Positions 10,872 to 24,157 of a stretch of 64,000 nt of DNA are shown here, piece by piece. Numbering within the stretch: position 1 is the first letter of the stretch; each line of letters opens with the position of its first letter. The notes under the pieces are model-generated. The model was not told the origin of the DNA, did no database searches, and saw only the letters and a list, made by a program, of their open reading frames with translations. The position numbers and the translations under genes were made by a program. This DNA comes from Zanthoxylum bungeanum (Eukaryota > Streptophyta > Magnoliopsida > Sapindales > Rutaceae). Location: contig SKCR01041861.1 of the NCBI GenBank assembly GCA_019454045.1, positions 1 to 64,000 of the forward strand. Reading direction: 5' to 3'.

Positions 10872-10905
<34 letters not shown>
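10250..10905. mobile_element. foldback (long inverted repeat) MITE-like element
   Basis: Very AT-rich DNA whose two halves are inverted copies of each other around a centre near 10,590. AATAAATATTACAAATTTC (about 10,400) is matched by GAAATTTGTAATATTTATT (about 10,740). AAATTTATAAAATAAATTTT near 10,528 is matched by its complement near 10,635-10,655. The arms extend for some 200-250 bases each with small indels and are bordered on both sides by (TA)n runs (about 10,253-10,282 and 10,838-10,905). No transposase is encoded. The pattern fits a MITE or foldback element. A TSD cannot be separated from the (TA)n borders. Confidence 0.7.
10838..10905. repeat. (TA)n microsatellite with palindromic centre
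   Basis: An alternating TA run interrupted symmetrically by AGATATATATATATCT (about 10,859-10,874), so the whole 68-base block is close to self-complementary and could extrude as a cruciform. It forms the right border of the foldback element. Confidence 0.85.
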
Positions 10906-10907
<2 letters not shown>

Positions 10908-11144
10908 TATTGGTAAAGGGAATTATAATAATTGGGGGAATAATTTTTTGCAAATGGAGGGACATTTTCGGAATTGCGCATGGAGACAATGGGGTTTTTT
11001 GTCAGGGGAGGGGGGATGAGTAATTTACTTTTAGTTAACGGCTTGTGCTAAAGTACATACATGCAAGTATAAAAAACAAAAATCACTCTGTTTTTTTGGC
11101 TAACAAGTGGCACCAAACCAAAAAAAAAAATTGAAAAAAAAGGC

Positions 11145-12540
11145 TACAACTAGACCCGGCCACTGATTCGGCTCGGTTCAGAACCGGAATCGAATTGAAT
11201 AGTTCTCGGTTTCACAATCTTGTGTAACTATGAACCAAAGCCGGATCAGATTGTTCTTATTCTTTTTTTAAAAAAAATTAATTTAAAAAATTAAAAATTC
11301 ATTTTAAGAAATAGAAATGAGATTTTATCAATATTACCAAATGAAAATAATGAAAAAAAAATTACTATATTAAATTAAAATAAAAGAGCTGAAACTTAAA
11401 TTTATAAAAACTTAAACTGCCTACGTATCTTCTTGAGGTGGGGGGAATCAAAGCTCATGTAATTCCATTACATTTTTTAGATAGTTAACCCTATTACAAT
11501 TAATTACTCATCATTGTTATATGTTTATGATGTTGATCATTCAGCTCTCGTTACGCTTGCAGTTGCAGATGCATTGTCGAACAAGTCTTCAAAATCATCG
11601 GGGGTATTTTCTTGTTGTCTTTAATCAACTTTGGTCCAATTATCGACACATGCGGTTGCTTTTAAAGTGCTTGGATGTAATAAAGACTGTATCGCTTACA
11701 AAATATTGCCTTTTAAGCTTAAAGCTTGTTCAACTGCAACGGTGGAAACAAGTGCTACCAGCACCTCTTTGGCAATAATCGATAAAACATGATAGACATT
11801 TTAATGTCGATTCCACTAGTCAAACACTTGAAAATTTTTACCTACAACATTTTCAGCAAAAAACTCGAAATTTGTTGATAATTAATTATCTAAGTCCGGG
11901 TTCTTATTCATGGTTTCCTTCCATTTTCTATTTCGTTGTAGTAACCAACGATCACCTATGCTAAGTCTTGAATCCGGTACGGGTTGGCTACTAGATTGAG
12001 GTACTGATTGCAAGTTGTATCTAGTGACATCATCATTAATTAATTCTATCAAATCATTTTTTACTCTATTTATTATTTTTCTAACATTAACTTCATCTTC
12101 TATTCCTAAAAATTCATAATAAGCTTGTAAAATATCATTCAAACCTTCTAATTTAAATTTAGGATAAAAAATACAGTAATAAGATAAAGTAATGAAATAT
12201 CCTTAAAATAAGTCAATCATTTTCTCTTTATTACATTAATAGCTTCAAATAAAATAATATCATTAACATTTGAACTTTCAACATGCACATGTAAAGTATC
12301 AACAACATTCAAATATTCAATAAGAAATAAATTTATTGTTGAATAATAAATACCACTAAAAATATTTGCGGCATCATTAAAAACTTTTAAAATATCTAAA
12401 ATTCTTTCACAAACATCTCATCGATTAGGAAAAAGTGTTATTTGTTGACCATGTTGGGAAAAGAAACTACATAATATATTTTTTTAAGAAAAAGCTTGAA
12501 TTAAAATAAAAAAAAATATTGAATTTCAACGAGTTGGAAT
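11145..12540 (-). pseudogene. hAT-superfamily transposase pseudogene
   Basis: Minus-strand reading gives the C-terminal half of a plant hAT transposase in broken frames. At about 12,380-12,430 there is an ILDILKVFNDAANIFSGIYY-like stretch, matching the family's 'FL..F..aT..fSg.yyPT' block. The open part at 11,882-12,142 carries the central region (NDILQAYYEFLG..) and RKWKETMNKNP. At about 11,700-11,790 the hATC dimerisation motif can be read as VSTVAVEQALS (family VSTVASEsAFS). There are stops and at least two frameshifts. The upstream end is replaced by copia element D near 12,540-12,590. The downstream region around 11,150 contains a CCGG-rich segment like hAT ends. Confidence 0.75.
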
Positions 12541-12589
12541 TTCTCGTGAAAATTTTATTGGTTTAACACCATTTTATTGGAAAGTTTAA

Positions 12590-14094
12590 GGAATTCCAGT
12601 TAGAAATGGAAAAACATTTAGGTAAATCAATCAAGTGCATTCGATCAGATCGATGAGGTAAATACCTCGATAATGAAGTCAAAGATTGCCTATTATAGTA
12701 TAGGATTTTGTCCCAACTAACTACACCTGGTACACCGCAGCAAAATGGTGTTGCTGAGAGGAGGAATCAACTTTACTCGACATGATTCGTTCCATGTTGA
12801 GTTATTCTTCACTCCCAAAATCATTTTGGGGGTATACCATACAAACAACAACTTACATTTTGATTGTAGTTCCATCTAAGTCAGTATCTAAAATACCCTA
12901 AGAGTTATGGAGTCACCACAAACCTAGTTTGAGACATTTTTTTATATGTGGGTGTCCAGTGTACGTGCTAATGGGTAAGACAACGAAATTGGAAATGCGA
13001 TCTGGAAGTTTGTTTCTTTGTAGGATATGCAAAAGGCACAAGAGAAAGTGTGTTTTATAGTCCTCAAGATAATAAGGTATTTGGGTCGACAAATGCCACG
13101 TTTCTTGAGAATAATTATATGACAGACTTCAAACCTCAAAGTAAGATAGTCTTGCAGGAATTAAAAATCTGATGAGATCAGTCAACAACTTATGATGATT
13201 GTTGTTCTACAAAGCGATGAGACCACATCTTCGAGTCAGACCATCTTACCACCTTGTTATAGTGGGATGATAGTACGACTATCTTCTCGATATAAATAAG
13301 AAGATGAAGCACAAGTTGTTATCACTGATGATGGAAAAGATGACCCATTGACATATAATTGTGCAATGGAAGATCATGACAAAGAGAAATGGCTTGAGGC
13401 TATGAAACTAGAGATAGAATCCATGTATTCCAACTCAGTCTGGGAGCTTATAGATCTACCTGAAGGAGTAACTCTTATAGGGTGTAAATGAATCTACAAA
13501 AGAAAGAGGAGAGTGGACGGTAATGTAGAGACATTCAAAGCAAAGCTAGTGGCAAAAGGTTATACAAAAAAAAGAATGAGGTGACTATGAGGAATTTTTT
13601 TCACCATTAGTCATGTTGAAGTCCATTTGAATCTTGCTTTCCATTACTGCTCATTATGATTATGAAATTTGGCAGATGGATGTCAAGACGACATTTTTGA
13701 ATGGCTATCTTGAAGAGACCATCTATATGGAGTAACAAGAAAGTTTTATAAGTAAGGACAAAAAACAAAAGGTTTGCAAGTTGTAAAGGTCTATCTACTA
13801 ACTTAAGCAAACGTCCAGATCTTGGAACATGAGATTTGATGAGGTGATCAAATCCTATGACTTTATCCAAAATCCTGATGAATCTTGTGTATATAAATTC
13901 ATCAAGGACAAACAAATGGTATTTCTAAAATTTTATGTTGATGATCTTCTACTTATTGGGAATAATATGGAACTATTATCAAACGTAAAGGCTTGGTTGG
14001 CTGAACAATTCCAAATGAAAGATTTGAGAGAATCAAGTTATATTTTGCGATTCGTCTTATTAGAGATCATAAGAAAAAACTAATAGCCCTGTCT
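12590..14094 (+). pseudogene. copia element D, 5' part (integrase and reverse transcriptase remnants)
   Basis: Plus-strand reading gives part of a Ty1/copia polyprotein with many stops. There is an integrase core with KSIKCIRSDR near 12,640 and TPGTPQQNGVAERRNQ near 12,730 (the catalytic Glu is present at 12,756-12,758). Reverse transcriptase follows from about 13,370 (EKWLEAMKLEIESM.., QMDVKTTFLNGYLEETIYM), and 13,829-14,083 carries the YVDDLLLIGNN catalytic block. The reading breaks off exactly at 14,089-14,094, where element B is inserted, and resumes at 50,411. The N-terminal part (gag, protease) is missing, cut at the hAT pseudogene border. Confidence 0.85.
14090..14094. other. left TSD of element B (TGTCT)
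   Basis: TGTCT here and TGTCT at 50,411-50,415 flank element B. The element D polyprotein is interrupted between them, which confirms the insertion. Confidence 0.92.
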
Positions 14095-14209
14095 TGTTGG
14101 CGTTTTGGTGGCGGAAGCGCGGTTTTATGCAAAAATAATTTTAGCCGATATCCAATACCTCTAATTAGATCATATTTCACATAAACATATTATTTGTAAA
14201 CAACTTAAC
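14095..14209 (-). mobile_element. element B 3' LTR, terminal piece
   Basis: It begins TGTTGGCGTTTTGGTGGCGG and matches the inner end of B's 5' LTR at 48,009 (TGTTGTCGTTTTAGTGGCGG) and on through 'AACATATTATTTGTAAACAACTTAAC'. It stops where element C begins at 14,210. Confidence 0.88.
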
Positions 14210-16655
14210 TATTGGGGTCAGGCGCAGCGGAAGCGTGGTTCGGGCGAAATTGTAACTTTAAAACTTTTAAACTTACGAAATAAATTATTCAATATCCCAT
14301 ATGAATAATTCATTCATATTTCACCTAAACATATTATATCCGATATCAAATAATGATATAAATAATTTAGAAAATATCACGAAATTTTTACAAAAAATGC
14401 GTTTTTAGTCAAACCGACCAACCAATACACACGGGGGCTGCCCAGGTCAGCCCCAATAGTACTTGGGCAGTTCATGGGCTGCCCATACAGTGACCAATTT
14501 ACTGTTTAGGCAGCTGTTATTCGGTAAGCCTGAAACTCACTCGGTAATGTCATTTTTCACCGTTTTCGCATATTTTCACTCCAAAATAATTTCTGGTAAT
14601 TATTCTAATGCCCAATACACATCCAATACATTAAAATAACATTTTTTTCATCACCAAATTTTTAGAATTTCCAGATCTGATTTGGTAGTAAAAATATTCA
14701 TTTTTCATGCTTTAAATCCAATTTTCTCAACATTAATCATATTAATATTTACACCAATCAAAGCCACCATCAATGAAGAACTCAAGAAAAATTCTATGTA
14801 TTATTAGAGTGGTCATAACACTCTAAAATGGCAATAAGTCATCAAATGACAAAAAATGTGCTTGTTAACCATTAACAAGCTTACTTTAATTATCACACAT
14901 CCATTTATTCTTTTATCAAGCTTTCAAGAATCTCAACACAAAATCAAGAGAGTGAAAAACAAAACTTGCATCATATTTTAAGCTAATGAATCATAGCAAC
15001 AATTTCCAATTCAAAGAAATTAAGAAATTACCTTTGCTTTCATGTTTTCTTTGAAATTTTCCTTTAGCCTTTTGCTTTTTCTCTCAACTCTCTTACTTTT
15101 GTATTCTTGAAATGCTTAACCTAATTTTGCAAACGAAAAATGAAACCATTATATATGTCCAACCCTTGGCTAAAAATGTGGAGGAAAAAAAAAGATAGTT
15201 TGCATTTTAACCAAATTAAAGAAGCAAAATTCTTTTTTAACATATTTTCCATAAATGTAAATATGTCAAACTTTTACACTATAATCATTTCCTAACATAA
15301 ATATCACTTTAGATACTTGTATTTTAATTACTTTAATTATTTAACAATTAAATTATTAAATAATTACTTAAATATAAATATCTAAATATATGTATCATAT
15401 TTACTTTAAATAATCAAAATACATATATTTATGATATATGTCAAATATCTTATTTGATAATTAATTAATGTGAATTTAATAAAATCATTTATTAAATACA
15501 AATACACATTAATTATGAAATGACCAAAAGGTCCCTACGCATGTATTTTTTTGTTTAACCGTTAAATGATTCGAATTAACTTATTTAATCCGATAAAGTA
15601 TTATGAATAATTTGTATTATTCATAAAGCGTTGCCCAAGTGCTCAACGAGTACACTTCATATTGTGAGACTCTCTAAGTTTAGGTTTATCTGTCATAAAA
15701 CCAAATTTCATGTCCATAATTCACCCACTCGTAAATTATGACGACCACAGATAATCTCGGTAAACTATTCAAGTCGAGGTCATTGCATACGTATAATCTC
15801 TCCGTCACAAGTTATCGATATTATACCGGGGATATAGATAGGAACGTCAAATCCCTAAGGTATAATATAGTCGACTTATAAATTTATGATCTCTAAATAA
15901 CACTCGGAACTCGCTTCCGCAGTGTACCACAGCCATGGATTTACTAAATCGCAAACACGTGCAGGATACCTATGCCCTGTACACAGGACTGATGGAATCT
16001 ATCTGATACTCACAAGATATCATGAGCATGAGTCCACACCCAACGAGCAGGCTGAGGTCTAATCTAAATAGATCGGTGACGTGACTGCCATCAAAGTGTG
16101 ACAGATGTCTCATATATCCATAATGATATCTCAGGTCGAAGGACCACAATGCTACTCAACTCGAGAAGATTTCTATTAACGTGTTAGTGTACCATATATT
16201 AGTAAATCTTCGATGAGTCATTCAGTGTTTAGCAAATAAACACTACACGTCTATATGAGTCTCCAGAGACTCATGGTTCATTGGGATAAACCATCAGACC
16301 AAGTCCCGATATACGACATGTACTGGTCTCAGCGGAGTTTACTAACCGACCCGTGTTAGTAAATCTTGAACAATAACTTTATTTGAGAATATACAACTTA
16401 TACTGACACTTCCCAATGTCAATTACAAACTACATTGTAACTGTGAACTACGTTGTAAATCCTGGGGTCTTTGTCTAATATATACATATCACTAAATCAG
16501 ATTTAGTGTCAATCTAATCAATATTAGATCGAATACGTATATAAAAACAAGAGGTGTAACCATAAATAAGTAATATTATGGAAAAATGAATTGTTTGTAT
16601 TCATGAATCAACATAAATACGATCCAGATTTACACTCCGAGCATCAACCCTAATA
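14210..16655 (-). mobile_element. element C 3' LTR
   Basis: About 2.4 kb, from TATTGGGGTCAGGCG (plus sense) to ..CATCAACCCTAATA, directly followed by the polypurine tract. The first 1.3 kb matches the truncated 5' LTR at 25,130-26,481. Around 15,990-16,190 it contains the core shared with the LTRs of A, B and E (for example GACGTGACTGCCATCAAAGT at 16,078-16,097). It contains no gene. Confidence 0.85.
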
Positions 16656-16701
16656 ATTTCTCCCACTTGCTCTAGTGTCAATCCATGATATTTTATACAC
16701 A

Positions 16702-18450
16702 TGTAACATCCCCCTTCCAGAGATGCTACCGGCAAGGAATAGGCTATCATATCTTATTGAGCCTCTAAGTCACTGACTGTGAACATCACTACTAATCCAT
16801 CTAAAATACAAACTAATACATGGGGACCATTGCCCAACTAAACAACATAGAATGCATCTTAATACTCATAACTGTGCACACAATAATATTACACTATATA
16901 ACTCTGTCATGGACATTTTAACTTATAACACACACAATCTTTAATATACAAATGTCTGATACATGACTTTATTTTGACTCTAACTGGACTATATTTCTGA
17001 CTTGACCTGGTGAACCAAAACACCCTAGTTACTTCCATCAGTATCCATCCTCTCGAGCTTGTCCTCCGGATAAACCTGCAAAATAGAAACACTGGGAGTG
17101 AGGGGTTAGATCGTTTGGACGACCTAGTGAGTGGACAATATAAAACAGAAATTGAAATATTTAATGAAAAGTTCATTTTTCTGAAATCAAAATCATCTAA
17201 GGGAAAACTGATCTTTTCTGAAAACCCTTTCTTATCTAAAAACACATTCTCTTGCTGTGAAAACTCTTTTTAGAAATCCTTCCTATCTGTAAAACTCTGT
17301 GATCTTTCTGTAAAACTGAATTCTTTCTAAAACACTTTCATAAAACTATTCTGTTGAAAGTCTTTCATAAAACTATTTTTTTTTTCTGAAACTCATATCT
17401 AAAACCATCATTTCCGAAATCCATCTTTCTGAGAATCTGTAGAAAACATGACACATGGGGGCGTTACGTATCGCCGCCCCTCATACGCCTAACTAGTGGT
17501 ATTGGGACGTTACATCTCGTCGTCCCCCAAGCCATTGAAATAGAGCCAGGTGTGCAAATCCATAATATTGGGGCGTTATGTCTCGTCGTCCCTCAATGCA
17601 TGCCACTATCTTGTCCCTGAATCTAGGGTTTAGGGGTGTTATGTCTCGCCGCCCTTAGCCCTGAAATCTAGGATCTGGAGGTATTACGTATTGTCGTCCC
17701 CTTGTCATATTCTACATGTGCACATGTTATATCTGTCAATTCCAATATCTGTCAATTTCATAAGTCACATCCAAGGTGGGGTTTTCCCCCATGCCTCTAA
17801 AATCAATAAAATCATAATTTTAATCTCAAAACATTCTCATTTATGAAATAATTGGAAATCATCTTGACTAACGCCCTAATACATTTAAAAGTAAGTCTCG
17901 AATCAAAATAAATAAATAAATATCAACTTGAAGAGAAAATAGTCCATTCACAAATTGATAACTATTGCCAATGATCCTGGATGCGACTGAAGAGATTCCT
18001 GCGGATAAGCTAGTCCGTCCTGTATTCGAGTATGGTTAGCATATATAAGCTAGAATCTAATTATGGTCATGATGTAGTGGATGCGTATGCATGTTGCTTA
18101 CGTGTCGGGATAGCTAACGTGTTAACTGACTTTAACATCATAGGACGAAGCTGAAATGTGATGAAATCTGTCTTACTGCACGTCACCACTCTAGGTCTTG
18201 CGCGTTGCGATGCTCATACGATCATATAGAAACATGGAGCATCTACAAACTCGGTGTTGCGACGCTAGCCCATACGCATCGCGACGCTGGCCTGATTCTA
18301 GGCCAATATTCAACTTTCCACTGCCAAATTCCAAAATGCAATACCAACACCCCACACTATGACCTTCACACAAGCACTTCTTTGAACTTTAACATCTATA
18401 AATGTTATACTAGTATTCCACCATCAAAGTAACTCTCTAACCTTAATTTA
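16702..18450 (+). mobile_element. G3: TGTAACATCCC-type LTR insertion with hairpin repeats
   Basis: It starts TGTAACATCCCCCTTCCAGA and stays similar to G1 (35,706) for over a kilobase: 'GATGCTACCGGCAAGGAAT', the five hairpin units at 17,455-17,703, then 'GGTTTTCCCCCATGCCTC' and 'ACTAACGCCCTAA'. No coding frame is credible. The right end and TSD could not be fixed. The left flank is ACACA. An inverted copy of its first ~45 bases occurs at about 18,462-18,505. It lies just inside element C, next to its polypurine tract. Confidence 0.65.
17455..17703. repeat. G3 hairpin-unit array (5 units)
   Basis: Five degenerate copies of GGGGCGTTACGTATCGCCGT followed by CCCC, at about 17,455, 17,501, 17,576, 17,625 and 17,675. 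Each is an inverted repeat with a near-constant centre. Arms include ATTGGGG/CCCTCAAT and TAGGGG/CCCTTA. See the finding on covariation. Confidence 0.8.
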
Positions 18451-21400
18451 ACTCAATATATCAGCCTATTCCCTATCAGTAGCATCTCTGAGAGGGGGAA
18501 GCATCTCAATGTGTATCACATACGCATGACCCTCAAGAGATTACCTATCACTCAAAAGGTAGGCAACAACGAGTAGGTCCGCTATAACATATTGAGTTTG
18601 TCTAACAAACCCAATCGTTTCCCTTAGCCAACATCATTCATATTTTGTAGAAACTAAGTTATACATCAATATGACTCAGATGCGACATCAATATTGTGTT
18701 ACAACTACTGAGTTGTCCGATTATTTAGGGATCAAATCCGAAATAATATGTAGACAACCGCAAACACAACACTAATTTCAAAACTTCTAATATATAAGGT
18801 CACTATGCAACTTCATAAGTCAATACTTCATAAGTTACAACTAATTATATTCACACAGTAGAATCATATGTGACACTCCCATTGTATCTTTTCTAACTCT
18901 TTATGACTTAGGTCGTCTAACGTCACAATTAGACTCAAAACTAATCTAACCCTAATGGTTGCGGACTATATTCTTCATGAATAAGAAACTCGTTCTTAAT
19001 ATCTCAAAGATAACAAAGAACATGTTTCAGGACACATCATATGGTCTACAGTGTAATAAAATAGCTCGTAGCAATTACGATTAAATTGATATATTTAATC
19101 GCACATAATATAATATTCATTATGCCATTATCCTATGATGCATAAGATTGACTAGACATTCTAATCAATTTCTCTTTCGACAAAGTAATCAACCTTTACG
19201 AAAGATGAATATTATATATAAGAGACACATTAACTGTCAAATAGTTATACTAACTGTCACACAGATAGTCTTGATGTGTCCTTTATTAGATCATATCTAA
19301 TGCACGACTAATGAGAGTATCTCACAAGTCTCTTAGTTTTATATCAAATATAAAAGTTTATATCAAATATAACAGAGACTACTCCCACTACTTTCACAGA
19401 GAAAATAAGACTTAGGTAAACCTTTTACCACATAAACATCTCATTATTACCTTAATAATGATAATGTCGTTAGGATATGTAACATTAGAAAGACATTTGT
19501 ACGCTCCCATTAACCCTACTATCACATATGTATTCTCTATTCTTTGATAAAATCAGATAATTTGACTAATATCAAAATTAGAGAACACATATTTCCGGAA
19601 AACTCATCTGAGTATACAATAGACTTTATAAACTAGTATACTAAACTGTAATTTTAGCAGAATACAAACTCCAGGGCCATTCCAAAGCGGAACACCACTT
19701 TGCACTCTTAACTAAAATACACAGTTTAATATTAAAATTAACCAACATATCTTTAATTGTTCATTTAGTGTGACTAGAGACAAGTTTCCTCAAAATCTAC
19801 AATAGATTGCTGAGTATAATTTCTCTCACTGTCATAATATAAATGTCAAACCTTTAATAAGGTCATTTTGCTTTTGCTGCGCAAACCATTTGCACATTTT
19901 ATGAACGATTCATAACGAAAGCTCAATCAAGTTTAAAACTTGATCGTATTAAGCTATGAACAATCTTAGATCTATGTTTTAATGCTAACTTTAGAAATCG
20001 ATATCAAATATCACTCCCACTATAAGTTATAAGATAAATTTATTCGATAAGAAAACAGCAGAACCATTAAGTATCAAATACTTCGTAAATGATTCTGACA
20101 TCCTATGGGACTTATATAGAAGATGTCTAAGGGTCTTTTCATCTTATTCATTATGTAGTTCTATTTATAGTTTATTATTCTCACATTTGATTTCAATAAG
20201 TCAAGTCTTTTCTATAATCGTCAATATCCGATGTTACACCAATTAATCAAATAATTTTATTACTCGGGATCATAGGAAATATATTATATCAAATAGAATA
20301 CAATATTTTATTAAATATAATAAATGATAAACTTTTACTTGCACCTCTACTTTCAATTATATAACCATTATACAAAAGAAAGATTCAAATATCAAATTTT
20401 TCAAGATTCAAATTTTCTACTTATACATATCATATATGTAACTATAAAAACTAATGGAACCTTAATTAAAATGATGAATTAGTGTTACTGGAGCATATCC
20501 CCAAGAGTATTGAAACTAATTCGATAACACTCAATATCAAACGAATCAAATCATATAAGATTTGATTACTCCCACTAACCAATTCCATCATGATGGAATC
20601 GTAGAAGAATAATATTAATTAAGAATCATATTCGTTGAATAATCTTAGAACTAATTTTCATAAATTCATATGTTGATCGTATCAAACATATTTGAATAAT
20701 TCAAAGACTCGCGATGAATTTTAAAGATACATTTTCAAAACTTCAGATATAATATCTTTGAACCAGTCAAAATATATTATTCGTGTTTCATCAGAAACAT
20801 GTAACTAAGTCATGACAACTCATTGACTAATTTAAGAAGTAAAGAAAACTACCTTAAGGAATTTACAACTCATTAAACTACACACATCTAATGTATCAGT
20901 TTAATAAATCTTGTGGTCCAACGACAATCATTGTTTAAATGAGATTTCATCACATTCCTTAATACAATATTCATTAAATGGATAAGGATATGTGGTGTGA
21001 TCTCATATCAGACCATCATTTACCATATGAAATAAGCATATAATACTTAAGTGATAAAATCTTATAAAGGATTATTCTAAGTTATTTACTTAATCGAATA
21101 TCTTTCTTAATGTTTATCATTTCAACAATGACACTACTAGTCATATTAAAATATGTAACAACTGTTTATAAAGAACAAGTAACTATCCAATAGTTGCAAG
21201 TTCTGATATCAAATATAAAAACAATCATTAAACTAGACATGAGATCTGGTATCCAATACCTATAGTTGTTGTGTTGTGAGAATCGACATTTTCTATACAC
21301 AACTATACACATCTCATTTCTTTAGCTTTATAATTTACTTTCAACTATTCACAACAATTGTAAATAATTAATTAGAAAATAGTGTCGAACAAATTATCTC

Positions 21401-21509
21401 TAAAGGTCACTAAATCCAAGAAACGTCATTATCAAATAAACAAATACCTAATTGGGTTTTCTTAATTCTAGTTAAGAATCTCGAGACATGAACTAATGCA
21501 CGTCAATTA
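18451..21509. other. element C interior, non-coding
   Basis: Three kilobases of AT-rich sequence without a reading frame above 60 codons on either strand and without recognisable protein motifs. It lies inside element C, between G3 and solo LTR E. Phrases such as CTCCCACTA and ATCAAATAT recur, but no clear tandem repeat is seen. Confidence 0.7.
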
Positions 21510-24152
21510 TATTGGGGTTGGTGCTTAGAGTACCAATCCGGACCGTATTTATGTCTGATTCATGAATACGAACATCCCATTTTTCCATAATATTACTTTC
21601 TTATTGGTTGTACCTCTTGTTTTTATATACGTATTCGATCTAATTACTATTAGATTGAAACTAAATCTGATTTAGTGATATGTATATATTAGATAAAGAC
21701 CCGATAATATATAATGTAGTGCGCAGTTACAAAGTAGTTTGTAATTGACATTGGGAAGTGTCACTACTAGAAATATATTATCAAATAAAGTTCATGGTCA
21801 AAATTTACTAACACAGGTCGGTTATTTAAATCCATTGAGACTAGTGCATGTCGTATATCGAGACTTGGTCCGATGGTCTATCCTAATGACCATGAGTCTT
21901 GGGAGACTCGTATAAACGTGTAGGTGTTTATAGTGGATAAACACTGAACGACTCACCGAAGATTCTTAATGGATGGTACACCAACGTCAATAAGAATCTT
22001 CTCAGGTTGAGTAGCATAGTAGTCCTTCGACTTGAGATACCACTGTGGATGTATGAGACATCCTCCACACTTAGATGGCAGTCACGTCACCGATCTATTT
22101 AGATCAGACCTCTGTCTGTTCGTTGGGTGTGGACCGATCCTCAGGATATCTTGTGTGTATCAAGATAGGATCCGTCAGTTCTGTGTACAAAGCATAGGTA
22201 GTCCAAATGTTATTAGCAATCTGTTAAATCTATGGCCATAGTATACTTCGGAAGTAAGTTCCGAATGTTATTTAGAGATTGCTAATGGATACGTCGACGA
22301 GATTATACCTATAGAGATTTGACATTTTTATCTATATCTCTGGGATAATCTGGATACCTATGACAGAGGGATTATACGTATGCAATGACCTCGACCTGTA
22401 TGATTCATCGAGTTTATCTGTGGTCATCATAATTTATGGGTGGGTAAATTATGGACACGAAATTGGATTTCATGACGGATATACCTGAATCTAGAGAGTC
22501 TCATTAATGAAATATACTCGTAGAGCACTAGGGCGACTATTATAAATAATGGTGATTATTTATTGTTCGTTTAAGTGTTAAACGAAAGATACATGCATTA
22601 GAGGGCCGAACCGTCATTTCATAATTAGTGTGTATTTATGTTTAATATTTGATATTATTAAATACACATTAATTAATTGTAAAATTATGACATTTGACAT
22701 ATATCATTAATATATGTATTTGAGATATTTAAAGTAAATATAATACATATATTTGAGATATTTGTATTTAATTAATTAATTAATTATTTAATTGTTAAAT
22801 GATTAAAGTAATTAAAATATAAATATCTTACCAAATGATAATGATGGGAAATGATTCACAAGTGTATATTGTTGACTTTGCTTTAAAAGAAATGGTAGTC
22901 AAATTGAGTTTGACTTCTAAGATATTTGTTTAATTTTGATTAAACGTGAAAATATATATTTTCTTTCTAAGACAATTTCGGCAATGCCCTAAAATAAATA
23001 TAATTGTTATATTTTTGAGTTGCTTTATTTGACTTTAAGAAAATCATTAAATGGTTTGATGATGACTTTTGCAAGTTGATAAAGCAAAATTAAATGAAAT
23101 AAAAAATATCAAGATATTTGTATATACATCACCAAATTCGGCCAAGGGCTATTTGGAGGAGGTATATATTATTTTGTTTCATTTTTAGGGTTTAAGGAGT
23201 TCATAAGTTACCAAATAAACATAATAGAGTTGAGAGAAAAAGGCTTGGAGGCTAAAGAAGAAAGCTTGGAAAAATCTTATTTTTGTAAGTTTTTCTTTAA
23301 AGTCTTCAACATAGAAAATATTTCTAACATGCTTAGATTCATCTTGTGTTGCTTTGATGTTGTCTCTTTACTTATAGTTTATGTTTTAATTGGTTTTGAA
23401 CTTGTTTGAAATATGTTTGCATGTATGGTTTCAAAGTGAGCTTGAAATAGTTTCATAAGCTCTCTTTTGATTATTTGATAATCAAGTTGTCATTCTAGAG
23501 TTTCTAAGCCACTCATTGATGACCTAGAATTGTTCTTGAGTTGTTTCATGATGGTGAGACTTGTTTGGTGTTGTAAAGTTTGAATTATTTGTAATTTTCC
23601 AAAAAAAAAAAGTTTGAATTAAACTAATGGATTTAATGGATTTGGTGAAATTGGTCAATTTGATGAAATTGTAAAATTAGGGTTCTTAACCCATTCCAAA
23701 TTTAGGGATTTTCATCTATGTGATGTATTATGGAGTTTATATGATGCATATTAATTTTTGGGTTGATTGGATTTGATCTTGGCAAGTTTTGAACATAAAA
23801 GGACCAAATTACAATTATCCGAAAATTTGGGGTGTGTTCGGCAATTAGACAAAAATTGGGGATTTTGTTGCAATCTGATTTTGACATGTTGGAAATCATT
23901 TTAGAAATGATTTAGAATCATCCAAAATTGTATTTGAAAATTTTAGGACTAAAATGATCAATTTACAAAGTTGTGGGGTAATTCGGTAATTACCAAGAAA
24001 TTTGATTTCTTGTGTAATTTTTCAGAATTTGATAATTGGGTAATTAAATAAATAAGTTTATTGAATTGATCCAAGAAAAATTTTGAAATCGGAAAATTTT
24101 GATTTTCCGTTATTCCGCTGCTTTACCGGATTTCCGCCATAAAACCCTTACA
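21510..24152 (+). mobile_element. solo LTR E (element A family), TSD AATTA
   Basis: A 2.64-kb solo LTR, TATTGGGGTTGGTGCTTAGA to ..AAAACCCTTACA, flanked by perfect AATTA repeats (21,505-21,509 and 24,153-24,157). It matches the LTRs of element A along its whole length: the terminus, the core around 22,000-22,200 (GATGGCAGTCACGTCACCGA), and the end GGATTTCCGCCATAAAACCC. No PBS or interior remains, so it arose by LTR-LTR recombination. It is inserted in element C. Reading frames at 22,032 and 23,702 are non-coding. Confidence 0.9.
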
Positions 24153-24157
24153 AATTA

